A stretch of 64,000 nucleotides of DNA from Annulohypoxylon bovei var. microspora (GCA_022836615.1 MU405324.1:1-64000); one strand, 5' to 3'; shown: positions 12,945-25,502, numbered from the stretch's first letter. Numbers and translations: made by a program. The notes: generated by a model from the letters alone, not told the origin.

Positions 12945-13160
12945 CTAGTAGATGCGTAGCAGTAGATTTGTAGCAGTAGAACGTGCAGTAGACCAGTAGA
13001 CGGGCAGTAGATTAGTAGACCAGTAAACCAGTAAATCAGTAAACCAGTAAGTCAGTAAACCAGTAAGTCAGTAAACCAGTAAGTCAGTAAATCAGTAAGT
13101 CAGTAAGTCAGTAAGTCAGTAAGTCAGTAAGTTAGTAAATCAGTAAATCAGTAGGTGTAA
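12945..13160. repeat. CAGTARR minisatellite
   Basis: A long tract grades from GTAGCAGTAGA units into AGTAAACC and AGTAAGTC 8-base units (about 13020-13155). Neighbouring units differ by one or two bases, typical of an expanding minisatellite. Confidence 0.8.
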
Positions 13161-13199
13161 AATAAGGGGGTAGGGGACGAGCCCCCTCCTACCCACTTA

Positions 13200-13270
13200 T
13201 ATTAATGATTATTTTTCCATTAATGATTACTTTCCATTAATGATTACTTTCCATTAATGATTATTTGCCT
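13200..13270. repeat. 17-base minisatellite CATTAATGATTACTTTC
   Basis: About four tandem copies of a 17-base unit with C/T variation at one position, followed by a degenerate AATGATTAATGAATGAA tail. Confidence 0.8.
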
Positions 13271-13369
13271 GCGAATGATTAATGAATGAAGGAACGATTA
13301 GGATAATGCCGGACCATTTTTCGAAAAAATAATGATTATTAGCTCCCTGCCATTCCCGGTACGGTACTT

Positions 13370-13465
13370 ACTTACACACATCTTTTTTTCTCATCCATCT
13401 TTCCTACCCACCCACCTACTTACACACATCTTTTTTTCTCATCCATCTTTCCTACCCACCCACCT
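13370..13465. repeat. Perfect 48-base tandem duplication
   Basis: Bases 13370-13417 and 13418-13465 are the same 48-base unit, starting ACTTACACACATC and ending CCCACCCACCT. I saw no differences between the copies, so the duplication is recent or homogenised. Confidence 0.85.
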
Positions 13466-13541
13466 AGGTTACTTACCCACTTACTTACGTATTTACTTAT
13501 TTATTTACTTACTTATTTATTTACTTCCTTATTTATTTATG

Positions 13542-13579
<38 letters not shown>

Positions 13580-13612
13580 TTTACCTACACATACACCACC
13601 CACTCGTACACC
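13466..13612. repeat. TTAC/TTAT tetranucleotide microsatellite
   Basis: Interrupted TTAC and TTAT units, with about eight consecutive TTAC units at roughly 13543-13580, ending in a short CACCCACTCGTA duplication. The frame through it encodes only Leu/Thr/Tyr repeats. Confidence 0.8.
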
Positions 13613-13631
13613 ACCCACTCGTACAATATTG

Positions 13632-13746
13632 TAAGCGCGTAGATTGTATTGTAAATTGTATTGTAGATTGTATCGTAGATTGTATCGTAGATTGTATCGT
13701 AGATTGTATCGTATTTACCTAGTAGATTGTATCGTAGATTGTAGAT
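13632..13746. repeat. 12-base minisatellite GTAGATTGTATC
   Basis: About seven tandem or near-tandem copies of GTAGATTGTATY, with one TTTACCTA interruption near 13712. Confidence 0.8.
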
Positions 13747-13750
13747 TCGT

Positions 13751-13799
13751 AAACCTCGTCACCATCCCTGCTATTGTAGCAGGGACGGTAACGAGGTTT
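13751..13799. repeat. 49-base near-perfect hairpin
   Basis: A 23-base arm (13751-13773, AAACCTCGTCACCATCCC...) is followed by a three-base loop and an inverted copy (13777-13799). The arms differ at two positions, each of which would still form a G-U or A-C pair in RNA. It sits just left of the larger inverted repeat. Confidence 0.8.
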
Positions 13800-13806
13800 A
13801 TAGTAA

Positions 13807-14014
13807 AGAATGATTCTAAATTTCGTAGAATTTATATATGCATAGGAACAGTTGCTATTGAGAGAAAAGGTTCTTAGATTTAGAATGATTCTTAAATTAA
13901 GAATGATTCTTAGATTAAGAACAATTTAAGAATCATTCTAAATCTAAGAACCTTTTCTCTCAATAGCAACTGTTCTTATGCATGTATTAATTCTACGAAA
14001 TTTAGAATCATTCT
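13807..14014. repeat. 208-base inverted repeat (92-base arms, 24-base spacer)
   Basis: The left arm is 13807-13898 and the right arm 13923-14014. Both begin or end with AGAATGATTCTAAATTTCG or its complement and share GAACAGTTGCTATTGAGAG. The arms are almost identical, with a few differences near ATATGCATAG. No clear target duplication flanks it and no coding frame exists. It could be a miniature inverted-repeat element or a foldback transcript locus feeding small-RNA production; sequence alone does not decide. Confidence 0.75.
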
Positions 14015-15229
14015 CATAAGTGGTATGTTGTCGCTACGGTATGATCTGTGCTTTCCTTGAGATTGTTTCCGAGTACGGAGGAATTAAAGGAGTTTGTTTC
14101 TTAGTGTACTGAAGTCCTATCCCTATCTCAACTGATGAACCATACTTACCCAAATTGTATTAAAACAGCTATAGAAGCACAAGAGTGTAGTATAGTAATC
14201 GATGTCACCATTGAATGAGTGCCAAGAGTGCTTCCAACCAATCAGCTCATAGGTTCGCAAGTTATTACTTATAAATAACTATATAAGAAAGGCTTGTTTT
14301 GTTTGAAGTGGTTTTATCCCCTATCGTAATTTAAGGGGGGAAAAGAAGGCCTCAACGACGCTATGTAATGATAGCAAATAAACCTTTCATCTTTTTACTC
14401 TGGCTGTGGAGTCACATCTCATTGGTAAAATATTAGGTAGTTATAGATAGATATGTAAATAGATGATTATCCATTGTCCACATTCCTCTATCAAGTTTAG
14501 ATCTCAACAAGTACCTAAATAAGGGATTATTTTCTGCTCCCCAAGAATTGTAGCTGTCCTTAAAGGAAGTGATCATGACTTGTGGGTAAACGCAAGCCTC
14601 ACTACTTACGTAGAGACAAGGACTAGTAATAGCTTCGTTTATAGGGACCTCGGTATGTTAGAAGTCTTGCCATAAAGCTATGAGATGTGACCCTTTCCTT
14701 TCTTCCCGCTTGACAATGAGATAAGCTGAATATCTAGGTAATCCATATAATACCTCATATCTCTTTGATATCATTCTTCTCCTGGAACTAATATTTGCTG
14801 GCAGTAAACATTTCAATCTTCGATCCTTCCTTTCTCCCTTCTACATCGATCTGTTTGAGGGAGAGCACTTTAAGTCTTAAACACGCCGTCACTTTGTCAG
14901 AATACTATGGCCATAAATCACAACTTTGAAAAGGGACTTCGGTGAGTGAAATCTTCGCTGATATGCATCCAGTCTATTACTTCACGCCAGGACTATCGAC
15001 AAAGGGTATGGGGGTATATCCGGGACATGCAATATAAATACATAATAGTACACTTCCATTCCAACGCTGAGCATTGTGTCAGTAATTTGGGGCAGTGGTG
15101 CCTAAGTCTCCTTTCCGAGATCTTATTCTGATATTATCCTCGTTTTCTAACCCTGGACAATCCTTCCTTCTCCATGTATGCTAAAGTCAACCACGTACAC
15201 CTTGAACGAGCGCCGAATACGAGTTTAAA
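14015..15229. other. Intergenic, no gene seen
   Basis: Normal composition without convincing frames, splice-linked exons or tandem repeats. A 61-codon frame at 14946-15131 has no visible domain and no flanking exon. Confidence 0.5.
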
Positions 15230-17027
15230 TTAAACCAGGACGTAAAGCGAACATATCTATAAAATGTCAGTTTCTATTTCCCTTCCACCACCTTCTAGCA
15301 ATTAGGGAACTTACCATGCTTAGTCCTAAAACCATGCTGCACCAGAAAAGCACGTTATTCGCCGTCTTGTGGGCGCGTATCCACCTGGTGCGCTGCAGCA
15401 TGACGATGGGTAGCTGTAGCATTTGGCACACGAAACCATAGCCGCGCAACTTCTTGGTGATACAAGCCATGACGATCTCGTGGCCGAGAGCAGATACTAG
15501 GAAGGTAATAAGCGTCGCCATGTGGCGACCGATGCTCGGTCTCGAGGTTGCATATACGTGCCGTCGTAGGAACGAGTACACGGGTATATTCCACTCGCGA
15601 CTGAATTCCATCCAATCAGTGCTGTTCCACCAATCACTATAGAAGTGTCGGTCCCCGAAACGAGTTATCTCGCCGAAGGCGCCCAGCACATACTCAAAGA
15701 TGACAAGGAACACGAGTAGGAAAGTAAGCATGAAGGGGAAGAGCAGCCACGAGATGGTCTCGGCGAGGATGAGCGACGTCTCAAATACGGACGAGCTCTT
15801 GTCAATATCAATAGTAGATGCCTGTAGCACGGGTAAGATGTATTCTTCGGAGATGATAGTCAATAAGAAGATACAGCCGAAGGTGGCGACGACCTTGGCT
15901 ATCAGTGACGTCCAGTTGATCGATTCGTTGCGGGGATACTCGAGTTCGTAGCATAAGGTCGGACATAGGAGGTAGTCAGAGTAATTGGACCAGGTTAGGT
16001 TCCGCGGATATGTTACGTTGCCGATAGGGCTTGTCAGCTCGCGCGCCAAATCTTCCCGCAACTGTTTGAGACCTTCATCTTCACTATCGCTGTCGACCTC
16101 CAAATCCCCATGAACTATTTCGCCCATCGGGTTCTCGACAGAAGGGTAGACGTAGGCGGGGGCCTTTGAGGCACCGTGAGGCTCATCGAGGGCATGTAAT
16201 CGTTTTTCGGTTTCCGATAGGTGACCATTATAAAACGCATACGAATGCATCTTCATTAGAAGGACCATAGTGTGTATCAATAGGTAAACCTGAGACGTCC
16301 AAGTCCAGTTAAGAACAAACGGCACGGCGATCCAAAAGGCAAGCCACACAATCTGGTATATGCTCTGAATAGCCACACCACCCTTCTTCCAAGTCAGCGC
16401 TCCTCGGCTGCTTCTGAAAGCCTTATGTAACGGCAAGCTAATAGCAGTGCTCGCGACCATTAGAAAGTCAGCAACTGCTAGATGCCATAACTTGATAGTA
16501 AAGAGGGTCCATATCTGAACGCGCAAGGGGTATCCGGTATCCTTGTAATTGCGCAACATGGTAGTAATACCCATGATGGCTAGGCCGATCCAGAATAGGT
16601 TGAAGAAGCCATGGAAGTCGCGGTAGTCGGACTGAGGATCGAAGTGGGAGACTCGGGAGGCGAACTCGATGGTTGGGAAGATACGTCGTCGCTGCTCTGC
16701 GCGAACTTGCTTCCGTGCACTAGACAGAGCTTTAGTTGACGCAGGAGCATTTTCAGGAACCGGTGTCGATCGACCACTAAAGAGTTATAAGCCATGTTAG
16801 TTTTGAAACTATGGAAGTGGATGGAAACATTGTTTGGATTCGAATGGCAATAATCACCTAGTCAAGCCCGAGGCAGGTTCCTCCAAAGGCGGCTCGAGAT
16901 GTCCATTGACAGAGCTACTACTGTGCTGTCTAGTCAACTCGGCGACTTGGGTGTGTTGTGGTTTTCGTGGTCTGGGTCGTAGAATATGATCGTGGCCGCC
17001 ATTGATGTCAATGTTGGTGGACGACAT
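15230..17027 (-). CDS. ARE2: Sterol O-acyltransferase (ACAT/ARE family, MBOAT)
   Basis: Predicted to esterify sterols with fatty acyl-CoA in the ER membrane for lipid-droplet storage. Exons are 17027-16858, 16776-15315 and 15256-15230, giving 552 residues. Intron 1 (81 bases) has GTGATT...CTAAC...TTTAG. The terminal intron starts GTAAGT and leaves a 27-base exon; reading through it instead adds an unlikely RRWWKGNRN tail, while splicing restores the family-like ending SLYVLV. The hallmark HFYSDWWNS lies at about residues 434-442 and the conserved MBOAT histidine at about 489 in SALGHEIV. Eight or so hydrophobic segments and an acidic loop near residues 280-295 fit the family. The N-terminal region FDPQSDYRDFHGFFNLFW is also characteristic. 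Which of the two yeast paralogues it corresponds to is not decided. Confidence 0.93.
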
Positions 17028-18066
17028 TGCTGTCTACCCCTGACCTAGGCGCTCTCTCCTTTATTTATTTTATGGTGACCAATAATGGAAGCTTAGGTGT
17101 TCGCTGGCGGAGAATCAATGGCAAGAGAGCAACCGGCGCAAACTCTCCAATAATAAGGTGTTGGAGTTGAGGGGTATAATGAGATGTGCGTGTAATGTGC
17201 TTCGTCAACGAAGATGGCTGAAACGATAGACGAGAATAAAAAAAGAATTAATTCACTACGGTGACGAAATAATAAAATAGTAATAATAATCACAATATCG
17301 CGCTTTCATGTAGGTTTTATATTTTTGGGGGGAATAGGAAAAGATGTTCAACTGAATGACACGCGATCGGAAAAGGAAAAGGAACAGATTTGAGAAGTTG
17401 TTAAAGAAAATGTTGTCATTGGAGCATTGAAGCATTGAAGCATTGGAGGCTGCGCAATTGGCGACACCCATGCTGTACGCTATTTTTATATTTTATAGCG
17501 GTTTCTAGGTCCAGGTAGGTACCTTGCTCTAGTTCGTTTTAGGGGGTTTTAGGGGGTTTTACTACTCCACAGCAGTCCACAGCCACTTACGGCCTCGACT
17601 TCCTGGTAGGCTAATAAGTTCACTAGCACTAGACATTTGACGTCACCTCCCGGCCATCCACGTGCTCTATTTAGGTAGCCTTAACCCTAAAAGGAATATC
17701 GGCGCCGTGAATTGTCTGAACCTTAACCACCAAATTGGGTTTGTTCAACGTCAGGATGCATCTCATAGGATCAATCTCAAGAACACTATCTAATCTCTCC
17801 CTTTCTCTTTTCTTCTACCTGATATTGTCATTCTCACGGGAACTGACAGCACCGAATTTAGTTATGAAATATCACCTATTTGCCACTCATTATATGTACC
17901 ATTTGATTCTATGAGTTGTCTATATCCTCGGAAGCACGGATATACATACATAGAATATGAATAATGCTTCCGAGAAGTCCGAGTTCAACATCATTCCATA
18001 TTGCTCACACCTTGCATTATCATACTATACTATACCTGCCTAGGTAGGTAGATAGTTTATGCCACT
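17028..18066. other. Intergenic, no gene seen
   Basis: Contains the upstream region of the acyltransferase gene and the downstream end of the monooxygenase gene. A CCTAGGTAGGTAG element lies at about 18039-18051. Frames present are short and without recognisable domains. Confidence 0.5.
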
Positions 18067-19621
18067 TTAAGATATTATCGGCCATTTATATTGGTGACCC
18101 GGGTGATCGCTTAGGAGATGCGGCTGGCCGAAAAACACATCCCGTGCCGTAACTCCTTCGCGCTCAGCCTCGGCTCTAAACAATCCCCTTCTTCGTAATT
18201 CGGGTATCACAAACTCAATAATATCCTCGAACGAGCCAGGGTTAACAACATGCGCGAGGTTGAAGCCGTCGACATCTGCCACCTCGGCCCATCTCTCGAG
18301 CTCGTCGACAACCGTCTTGGGACTACCGATAATCTTGGGCCTGCAAAGGTACCTGGTCAGCATCACACTATGATCCATTCTTTTTTAAGACATGGAATCT
18401 TACATCATGCCTCCTATCGATAAGAATTCGACAACTCGAGCTTTCGTCCACTTCAATCCTTCTGTGCCGGGGACCGTGGTCGACCAACGGTTGATCAGAG
18501 ATCTGATTGCGGGTTTATCGACAAGGACCAAGTCCTCGTCGTCCGAGAATGCCGAAAGGTCATTCCCCGTCCACCCACCGAACAGCGCAAGCGCTCCTTC
18601 TCGATCTCCGTACGAGAGCAATTCCTTGTACTTGGCCTGCGCTTTCTCGTCCGTCTCATCCACGATGATCGTGACACCCGTAAAGACTTTAACGTGACTT
18701 GGATCTCTACCAAACTGCTTGGCCGTTGACCGGAGCGCGTCGACTGACTTCCGCACTAGTTCCGGTAACTGGCCTCCCATAAAGACCGCTTCAGCGTGTT
18801 TTGCGCCGAACTCGGTCCCAGCCTTGGATGTGCCTGCCTGAAACAAGAACGGCGTCCGTTGAGGAGACGGCTCCGAAATGTGGGGACCCGGTACTTGGAA
18901 GTACTTTCCTTTGTGGACGATTGGACGCACTCGTCCGGCTACTGCGAACTGCCCATTCTCGCGATCCCGGATGACCGCGTCGTCCCTCCAACTGCTTTCC
19001 CACAGCTTCAACCCAAATCTAGTAAGTGATCCGTATCTCAGAACAGCTGACGGAATGAGCTCCTACCTTGTAAACTACGTCCATATACTCTTCCGCGATC
19101 CTGTAACGCTCGTCATGCTCAATCTGCGTTTCCAAGCCGAAGTTCCTAGCCGCGCTCTCTAGATACGAGGTAACGATGTTCCACGCCACTCGTCCCTCGG
19201 CTAGGTGATCGACGGTTGAAAACCGCCTTGCCAGTGCGTACGGCGCGTCGTAAGTCGTAGACGCGGTAACTCCAAAGATCAGGTTCTTAGTTGCGGCTGC
19301 CATGGCCGGCACGGCGTACAGCGGGTCGTTGACGGGGAACTGCGCGCCCGAGGCGAGCACGGGGTCGACGTTAGCCGGGCCCTTGTACACGTCGTAAGCC
19401 CCCAACGTGTCCGCGATGAACATGGCGTGGAAACCACCTTCGTCCAAAAGCCGTGCCAGAGACGTCCAGAATTTGAGCTTGTTGTACTCGTCTGTCTTGT
19501 TCCGCGGGTGTCTCCACAATCCCGGTGACAGGTGCCCCGGTGTCGTCATGACGAAGGCGTTTAGCAGGAGCTGCTTCTTGGGCTTCTGCGCCGCAGCGCC
19601 GGTGTCGGTGGACGATGCCAT
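18067..19621 (-). CDS. FMN-dependent luciferase-like monooxygenase (NtaA/SnaA/DszA type)
   Basis: Two-component flavin monooxygenase of the bacterial-luciferase fold that uses reduced FMN supplied by a partner reductase. Exons are 19621-19067, 19005-18404 and 18340-18067, giving 476 residues, the usual size. Family features include the N-terminal NAFVMTTPGHLSPGLWRHP, TASTTYDAPYALARRFSTVDHL near residues 119-140, GRVAWNIVTS near residue 143, RYRIAEEYMDVVYKLWESSW spanning the first junction, and PFLFQAGTSKAG in exon 2. At the first intron the acceptor AAG at 19008-19006 is preferred over the earlier TAG because only it keeps frame and gives KLWES. No reductase gene is adjacent, so the substrate (nitrilotriacetate-, sulfonate- or thiophene-like) is unknown. 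Confidence 0.9.
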
Positions 19622-22600
19622 TTTATTTGATCAATACGGACTGTCTCTAAATGGCGAATGCTCTTCTTGCTATACGTCTCCTGATAAATAGCTTATAGTA
19701 GTCTAAATGTCACTAGCCTTCATTGAACTTATTGTGGACTCGTTCAGACTTCAATAATTAGTAAAACACGCAAGTAGTAGATATCTTCTATATATCATTC
19801 ATTACCATACCCGCCAATCTATACCACCCGGGACTATGCGGACGGAGCTTGATGGGGCCCTACCCCGACTCTTCCACCATGCTCCGCGCGGATTGCGTGA
19901 TGCGAACTTCGGGACCTACCAACCGTACCGTACGACCCCCTCTTCCCAATCAGCGATCGCGGTCGGACGAACGCGGATGGCTTATAGGCTGTAGATAGGA
20001 GGGCTGATACGATAGCTATGTTCAAGAAATATTACGCCATTTTGATGGGTTTAGTTGGCTCTAAAGGAGTGTTTCTATGAATGCTATAACGCATCTCATG
20101 ATTTGAATATTTTAACAAATGATTTTCACTATGCTTAGGTAAGTACCTAGTAAGTCAAACCCTTGGAGGTACTCAGTTGATATATTTAGTGAAGGATTGA
20201 TAGAATAATAACGATTGGCTCAGGGGACTCGTTTAGTAAGTTGAATGTAGAGAGTTAAACGGAAAGGGAAAAGGAGAGATAAGAGAGGGAAAAGGCTACA
20301 AAAGTGAATATCTCCTTGAGATTTGATATGGTACATTCACATTTCTTGCCGTTTATTACCATTATCGGTATGATGTAGGCTTCATAGACGTATGTCAGTC
20401 GGGGGGATAGAAAAATATCATTACCTATATATTATTTAAAATCTATTCGATGCCTCTGATTCTTGTATGTAATACACGATACATAGAACTATTCATTAAC
20501 TAAAGTGTCAAGATGCGAGCCCCCTATGTAGATGTTAAATTATCCTTCGACACCTATGTTTCCACGTAACCATAGGTAATTCTGTAACCGGCGCGTTCTT
20601 CAACGAGTAAATGAATTCGTCAGGTTAAGGCATCTACACACGGTTATAATATCTACTACTACCTACCTAGGTAGGTAGGTAGTACCTTGGCTACTTTATG
20701 TGATCGACCCCCTTTCAGCCATCATCATTAATGCCAACCTCACTTAGGCTTGGTCGTGATACCTGGTACAAAGTGAACTTATATGATACCTATCTATATA
20801 CGCCTTTTTTTTTAATTAACTACCGAGTTTTTCTTTTTAAAATTTTACGAGGCTCTCCTTCAGCACCCCTATTTCGTTGGTGAAAGACGAAGTCACAAAT
20901 TTGAATGTCAAATACCTAGGTAGCGATTGAGTTGATGATTCATTCTACAATGAGAACTATACTGTAGAATGACCATCAACTAACCATTATATATGCGTTA
21001 CCTAGACCATGTCGTCACCTGTAACCTACCTAGTGGCGTCTTGCCACAGTGATTTTTTCTTTTCGGGTTTGAAGATATTTGTCTGATACGTACGAGCCTG
21101 GGCTCTCTTAGCTATATTAGCTCGTTTCTCATTCGGTAATCTGCTGAGTTACTGCCAATAGGATGAATAAAATATCGCCTCGGATTACGTGGGACACGTT
21201 ACGAATAAATTCAGGGGTATAGGTAGAGAATAGGCGTTCTGGTGAGACCGTATTGTGAAATATTAAACGACAAGAGGTAATTATGGTTACAATATTAATG
21301 CTAATAACAAGCCTCTCGTATAATTAGTTTCGTAACTAGGTAAAGGGTGGAAATATTCGGAATAGAAGTTACCTAGCTTCAAGAGGTAAAATATTTCGGC
21401 AACGTAAAGATTGTCACGAGAGTAGTGGCGTTTTGTCCTTGTTTCGAAAATACTCAACATTTATCAGGTAGGTAACCTAGACGTCTTCCAACTTGGGGTA
21501 TGCTAGTAAGATGGCGACAGTAGAGTCTTTGTTGTCGTCCGAGAAAAGTTATATCTCGATTCTCGCATAGTACGTTGCGATATTAGCTAAGAGCTTTCGG
21601 ACGAAGGCTATAAGTTTGCAAATATGGTGGTTATGGAACTATTGACAATTAGGAAAAACTCGGAATGAAATTGAGTATGACTAAGTCTATGACCGTTATA
21701 CGTCTACCGCGATCGATTCCTGTGCTTAAGGGACAAAGCTCTAGCGTCTACTCCTGAACTAGTCTCGGACCGTTCTACATAAAAGATATCTTGCCTATGG
21801 AAACCGAAAAGCACACTATACATCCCGGATAGGGGAGTAGAAGGTAGCATGTAGACATGTCTGAAGCCGAAACACTTCGGGTCGGAGAGGATTTCCCCAG
21901 ACCTGCAGCCCGGCCCGTAGGACAGACGATCTATCCTTAGGTTCTGCGATATTGGAAGAGAAAATTCAAATCCAGAAAATCTATTTCGGTCAATCCAGCA
22001 TCCAATCAAACCTCAAATTGACCTCTTAAGCTCGGTAAATTAATCAAATACCGTAAAGATGGCATGCGATATCTTTATTGCAGTCGAATAACGTGCATGA
22101 TCTCTCTTGAAAACTTTTCTTTTTCTCTGGGGTCCTAATCAGATGTCATCGGCTACATTTGACCGACGTATATTGGTTTCTCTACGTACGAGTTCTAGCA
22201 AACCGCTTGGTCTAACGCTGCCTAATCGCACGGGGACCGCTCCCGGAAGCACGACATGATAGAGGATGTATTAGCGGTGTTTGGTCGACGACTGTTCGGC
22301 TGAAAGGCCGTCAACCAGCTTACATCCAGAGATAATATCGGCTTGACAAGGATATCTAGGCTATCACCGAAGTCAGCGTGACGTTTCTTACTAAGATTCT
22401 GTTTTGACTTTGTGGTTGTGCTTTTTCGGTGGCTTTATTGCTTACCTACCTACCTACTCTACTACCCCGGCTGTTATTCGTGATGGTTGTGATCTACATG
22501 CAGCAGCCTCAAGTCACGGCCGCGTCCGTTGGTCAGTGCCTGCAGCCACGCGAATATCCCTGCGTCTGACCAACGTTCGTGTCCTACGGGTTCGGTCGAT

Positions 22601-23412
22601 CGGCCACGCCCAGAACAAAACGGTGTCAGCATCATGAATTATTTTCCTGGGAAGATGCCTGCTCGACTTGTATCAGCCTCGTTTAGAAGCAGTCCTCATT
22701 GGCGTCCTTCTGTCATCCTGTTGGAGTACCTGGAGCACCCGACTCTCAACCTCTAGGATCGGGCTTTGATGGTTAACCAGTGAGAAGATACGGGCGACGC
22801 TAGCGGTGGCATAAGGTCGATAAGGAGGGGAAACCAATATGAAATTGCATCTTGGAGCGAGACATCCTGCCAGGGAGAAGCCAGGTGTTAAGACATCGTT
22901 GATGTAACGTGAAAGGTACAGCTCGAATCCGATTTTAGTTGAGATCGCGGCGTACAACGAGAGTACGCCTCATTTCTTGGCGACATCGCGGCCATGTGCG
23001 CTGTGATTCGCGTTCGCCTTCCCCGTGTCTCGCCTACCCGCTCTCGGAACGAGGAATCACTGTAACTGGAGCACAGTACCCACGCGTTTTCTCGAGGAGG
23101 TGGACGAGAGACGGTGACGGAAGCTAGCAAGATTGAGAAATATAGATCCAAATGAAAGATGGGAAGACAAGAGTTCTCGTGATCGTCTAGTGTGGGACCG
23201 AAGGAGGCTGAGGGACAAGAACCGCCCGGGTGAGGCAGAGGATATAATATGGAGGAGGGCCGACCTACCGATATCAAAGTGAGCTCGCGCTTCTCTCCTT
23301 TACTTCGAGTGATGGGTGACAGTTTTGCACGTTGTAGGACCACATTGTCCAGCCCACAGGATCTATCGCTCACATCGGATCTTGCACTACCCACCCGGAA
23401 ACGGCAGCAGGG
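19622..23412. other. Long intergenic region, no supported gene
   Basis: Nearly 3.8 kb without a gene I can support. Frames at 21704-22009 (minus) and 22888-23394 (minus) have arginine- and serine-rich, low-information translations and no splice-linked extensions. A 26-base CCTAGG-centred palindromic repeat (20661-20686) is present, with related copies scattered in the region. The last few hundred bases are presumably the promoter of the flavin monooxygenase gene. Confidence 0.5.
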
Positions 23413-25502
23413 ATGCGGGTCGCGATAATAGGCGCAGGTCCTTCCGGGCTCGTGACACTGAAGTATCTTATGGCTGCGGAGAGGTCTCTAGGGACGAAAA
23501 CTATCGAAGCCCGCCTCTTTGAGTCTGAGACGGGTGTAGGCGGGACGTTCCTTGCGAGGACATATGAGGATGCTGAGGTATAGGAAGCCCCTTTTATTTC
23601 ATCTTGGAGATAATTGATAATATCCTCCTAATAACCCCCTCATCCCGATATACTAACGCGGTTCATAGCTGGTATCATCAAGGCAGCTCACCTGCTTCTC
23701 TGATTTTCGGTGTGGGGATGATGAGCCAGATTTCATCAGTGCTAAGCGCTACGTCGAATACCTTAACGAGTACTGTACACACTTCAAGTTATGGCCGCAC
23801 ATTACCTTCTCGTGTCTGGTGAAGACCGTCGCAAATCGAAAAGAGGGCGGCCACGCCGTGACCTATTTGCATGGGGGTCAACAGTACAGCTGGGAATGCG
23901 ATGCGGTAGCTATTTGTTCTGGACTGCATGTTAACCCCAGCATCCCCAAACTTAGAGGCATTGAGAATATACCGGTGGTCCTTCACTCTTCACAGCTGAA
24001 GAGGAGAGAACAGTTCGGGGTAGGAAAGACCGTGCTTATATTAGGTAGCGGCGAGACCGGAGCTGACGTTTCTCTACTTGCCGTAACTTCACCCACGAAG
24101 CGAGTAGTGCTGTGCCATAGGAACGGTTTTCACCTCGCCCCAAAGGTAGGCAGGTCACTTATATGTACGAGAATAGGATTCACAGCTGAGACTCACTGGT
24201 ATTACAGAGGAACCCAAATCCAAGACTAATATTTGCGCGACGGCGAAACCCCCTGGATCGTCCCCAAGTGCCCATCGATGTCTCTCGAGCAAGTCTTTTC
24301 GATACGATATACGTACACCCTTGGCTAAGGAATAGCAACCTTCTGTGGGTGTACTACGACTATTACGTTAGGTGGATCCTCTGGATTTCGTGGGGTACCA
24401 CACATGGAACAGACCAATGGGTCGGGGGGAAGACCAGGGGATGGTCTACTTCTGAGAGTACGTTTTTTGTCCGTTTTTGTTGCTATTGGCCTGTTTTCGC
24501 GAATAAACCCTTGCTGACTTGTGCCAAGTATTCTTCAATAAATCTGGCTACAAGGTCAGCCCGTATCTCAATGCCGTCTGGAAACCGAAAAAACCACAAG
24601 GACTCCTGCACCTCATTCGCTCGTGGATAGTCCAGACGCCGGATACGCTAGGAATCACTCAGGGCAGGCAAATAGACCTTGGGCCCTGGCCGGAGCGCAT
24701 AGATGAAAGTGGCGCTGTCGAATTCAGTGACAATGGACGGCCAGAATATGTGCGGATGAGAGACGAAGTCATCAAGCCGGACATGGTAATATTCTGCACG
24801 GGCTATACACACGAGTTCCCCTTTCTCGGACAAGATAGATGTAGTCCTCGACACTACGAGGGCAAATTAGTGCGTGATATCTGGCCGCGAGATGACCCTT
24901 CTATCGGGTTCATCGGCTTCGTGCGGCCTAATTTAGGTGCCATCCCACCTCTCACCGAATTCCAGGCACAGCTGTGGGTGCTCAATCTCCTATCCCCTGA
25001 GCGTATAGCCGGTGCCCCTTTACTCCCCGAGGACGAGGAGCACTACCGGCTCATATGCAAGACGCACTCCCGAATCCGATACGGCGTGGACCACGAGAGT
25101 TATGCATACCAGCTCGCTCTAGACATGGGCTCGGCGCCGTCATTCGGAGATATCCTCCGCCTCAGCTTCTGCAAAGGAGAATTTAGAAATGAAAATAATA
25201 TTAATAGTGATGACGGCTGCTGGTATAAACTACCGCTCACTTGGGCACTCGGTGCCAACTTCAACACCAAGTTTAGACTCCTCGGTCCGTGGAAATGGGA
25301 TGGCGCGCTCGAGGTCATGGTTAGTGAATTTTGGGACACTGTAGCGCGAAGGCAGATATTTTTCGGCCATTTCACCGTTTCAATCGTCCCGATGATAATC
25401 TTTGGCCCGATTAGTCTATTTGTTTTTCTCTACGCGTCTTTATGTCGACTTCTTCAAGTTCTAGGTTGTTTCTCACGAACGTCTAGGATTCGGGTTCCAT
25501 AG
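23413..25502 (+). CDS. Flavin-containing monooxygenase (dimethylaniline monooxygenase-like)
   Basis: FAD- and NADPH-dependent oxygenation of a soft nucleophile (N or S) or Baeyer-Villiger chemistry. Exons are 23413-23577, 23669-24145, 24208-24457 and 24529-25502, giving 621 residues. The FAD motif VAIIGAGPSG lies at residues 3-12, the NADP motif LILGSGETGAD at about 168-178, and the family motif MVIFCTGYTHEFPFL in exon 4. Intron 1 has a textbook TACTAAC branch and TAG acceptor. The last acceptor is the less usual CCAAG, chosen because it keeps phase and gives SEIFFNKSGYKVSPY, matching the family. The C-terminus has a hydrophobic stretch (VPMIIFGPISLFVFLYASL) that looks like an ER membrane anchor. 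The substrate is not predictable. Confidence 0.9.

Noticed and set aside
12834..13160. Regular repeats considered as a CRISPR array or telomere
   Set aside because: Units are contiguous with no unique spacers, and none is a TTAGGG-type telomere repeat.
13332..13634. 100-codon frame rich in Leu, Thr and Tyr
   Set aside because: Produced by TTAC/TTAT microsatellites and the 48-base duplication; not protein-like.
15267..15314. Read-through C-terminus of the sterol acyltransferase
   Set aside because: The GTAAGT donor at 15314 and a short last exon give the family-like ending SLYVLV instead.
22888..23394. 168-codon minus-strand frame upstream of the flavin monooxygenase
   Set aside because: Low-information Ser/Arg-rich translation, no domain or splice partners, and it overlaps the likely promoter.
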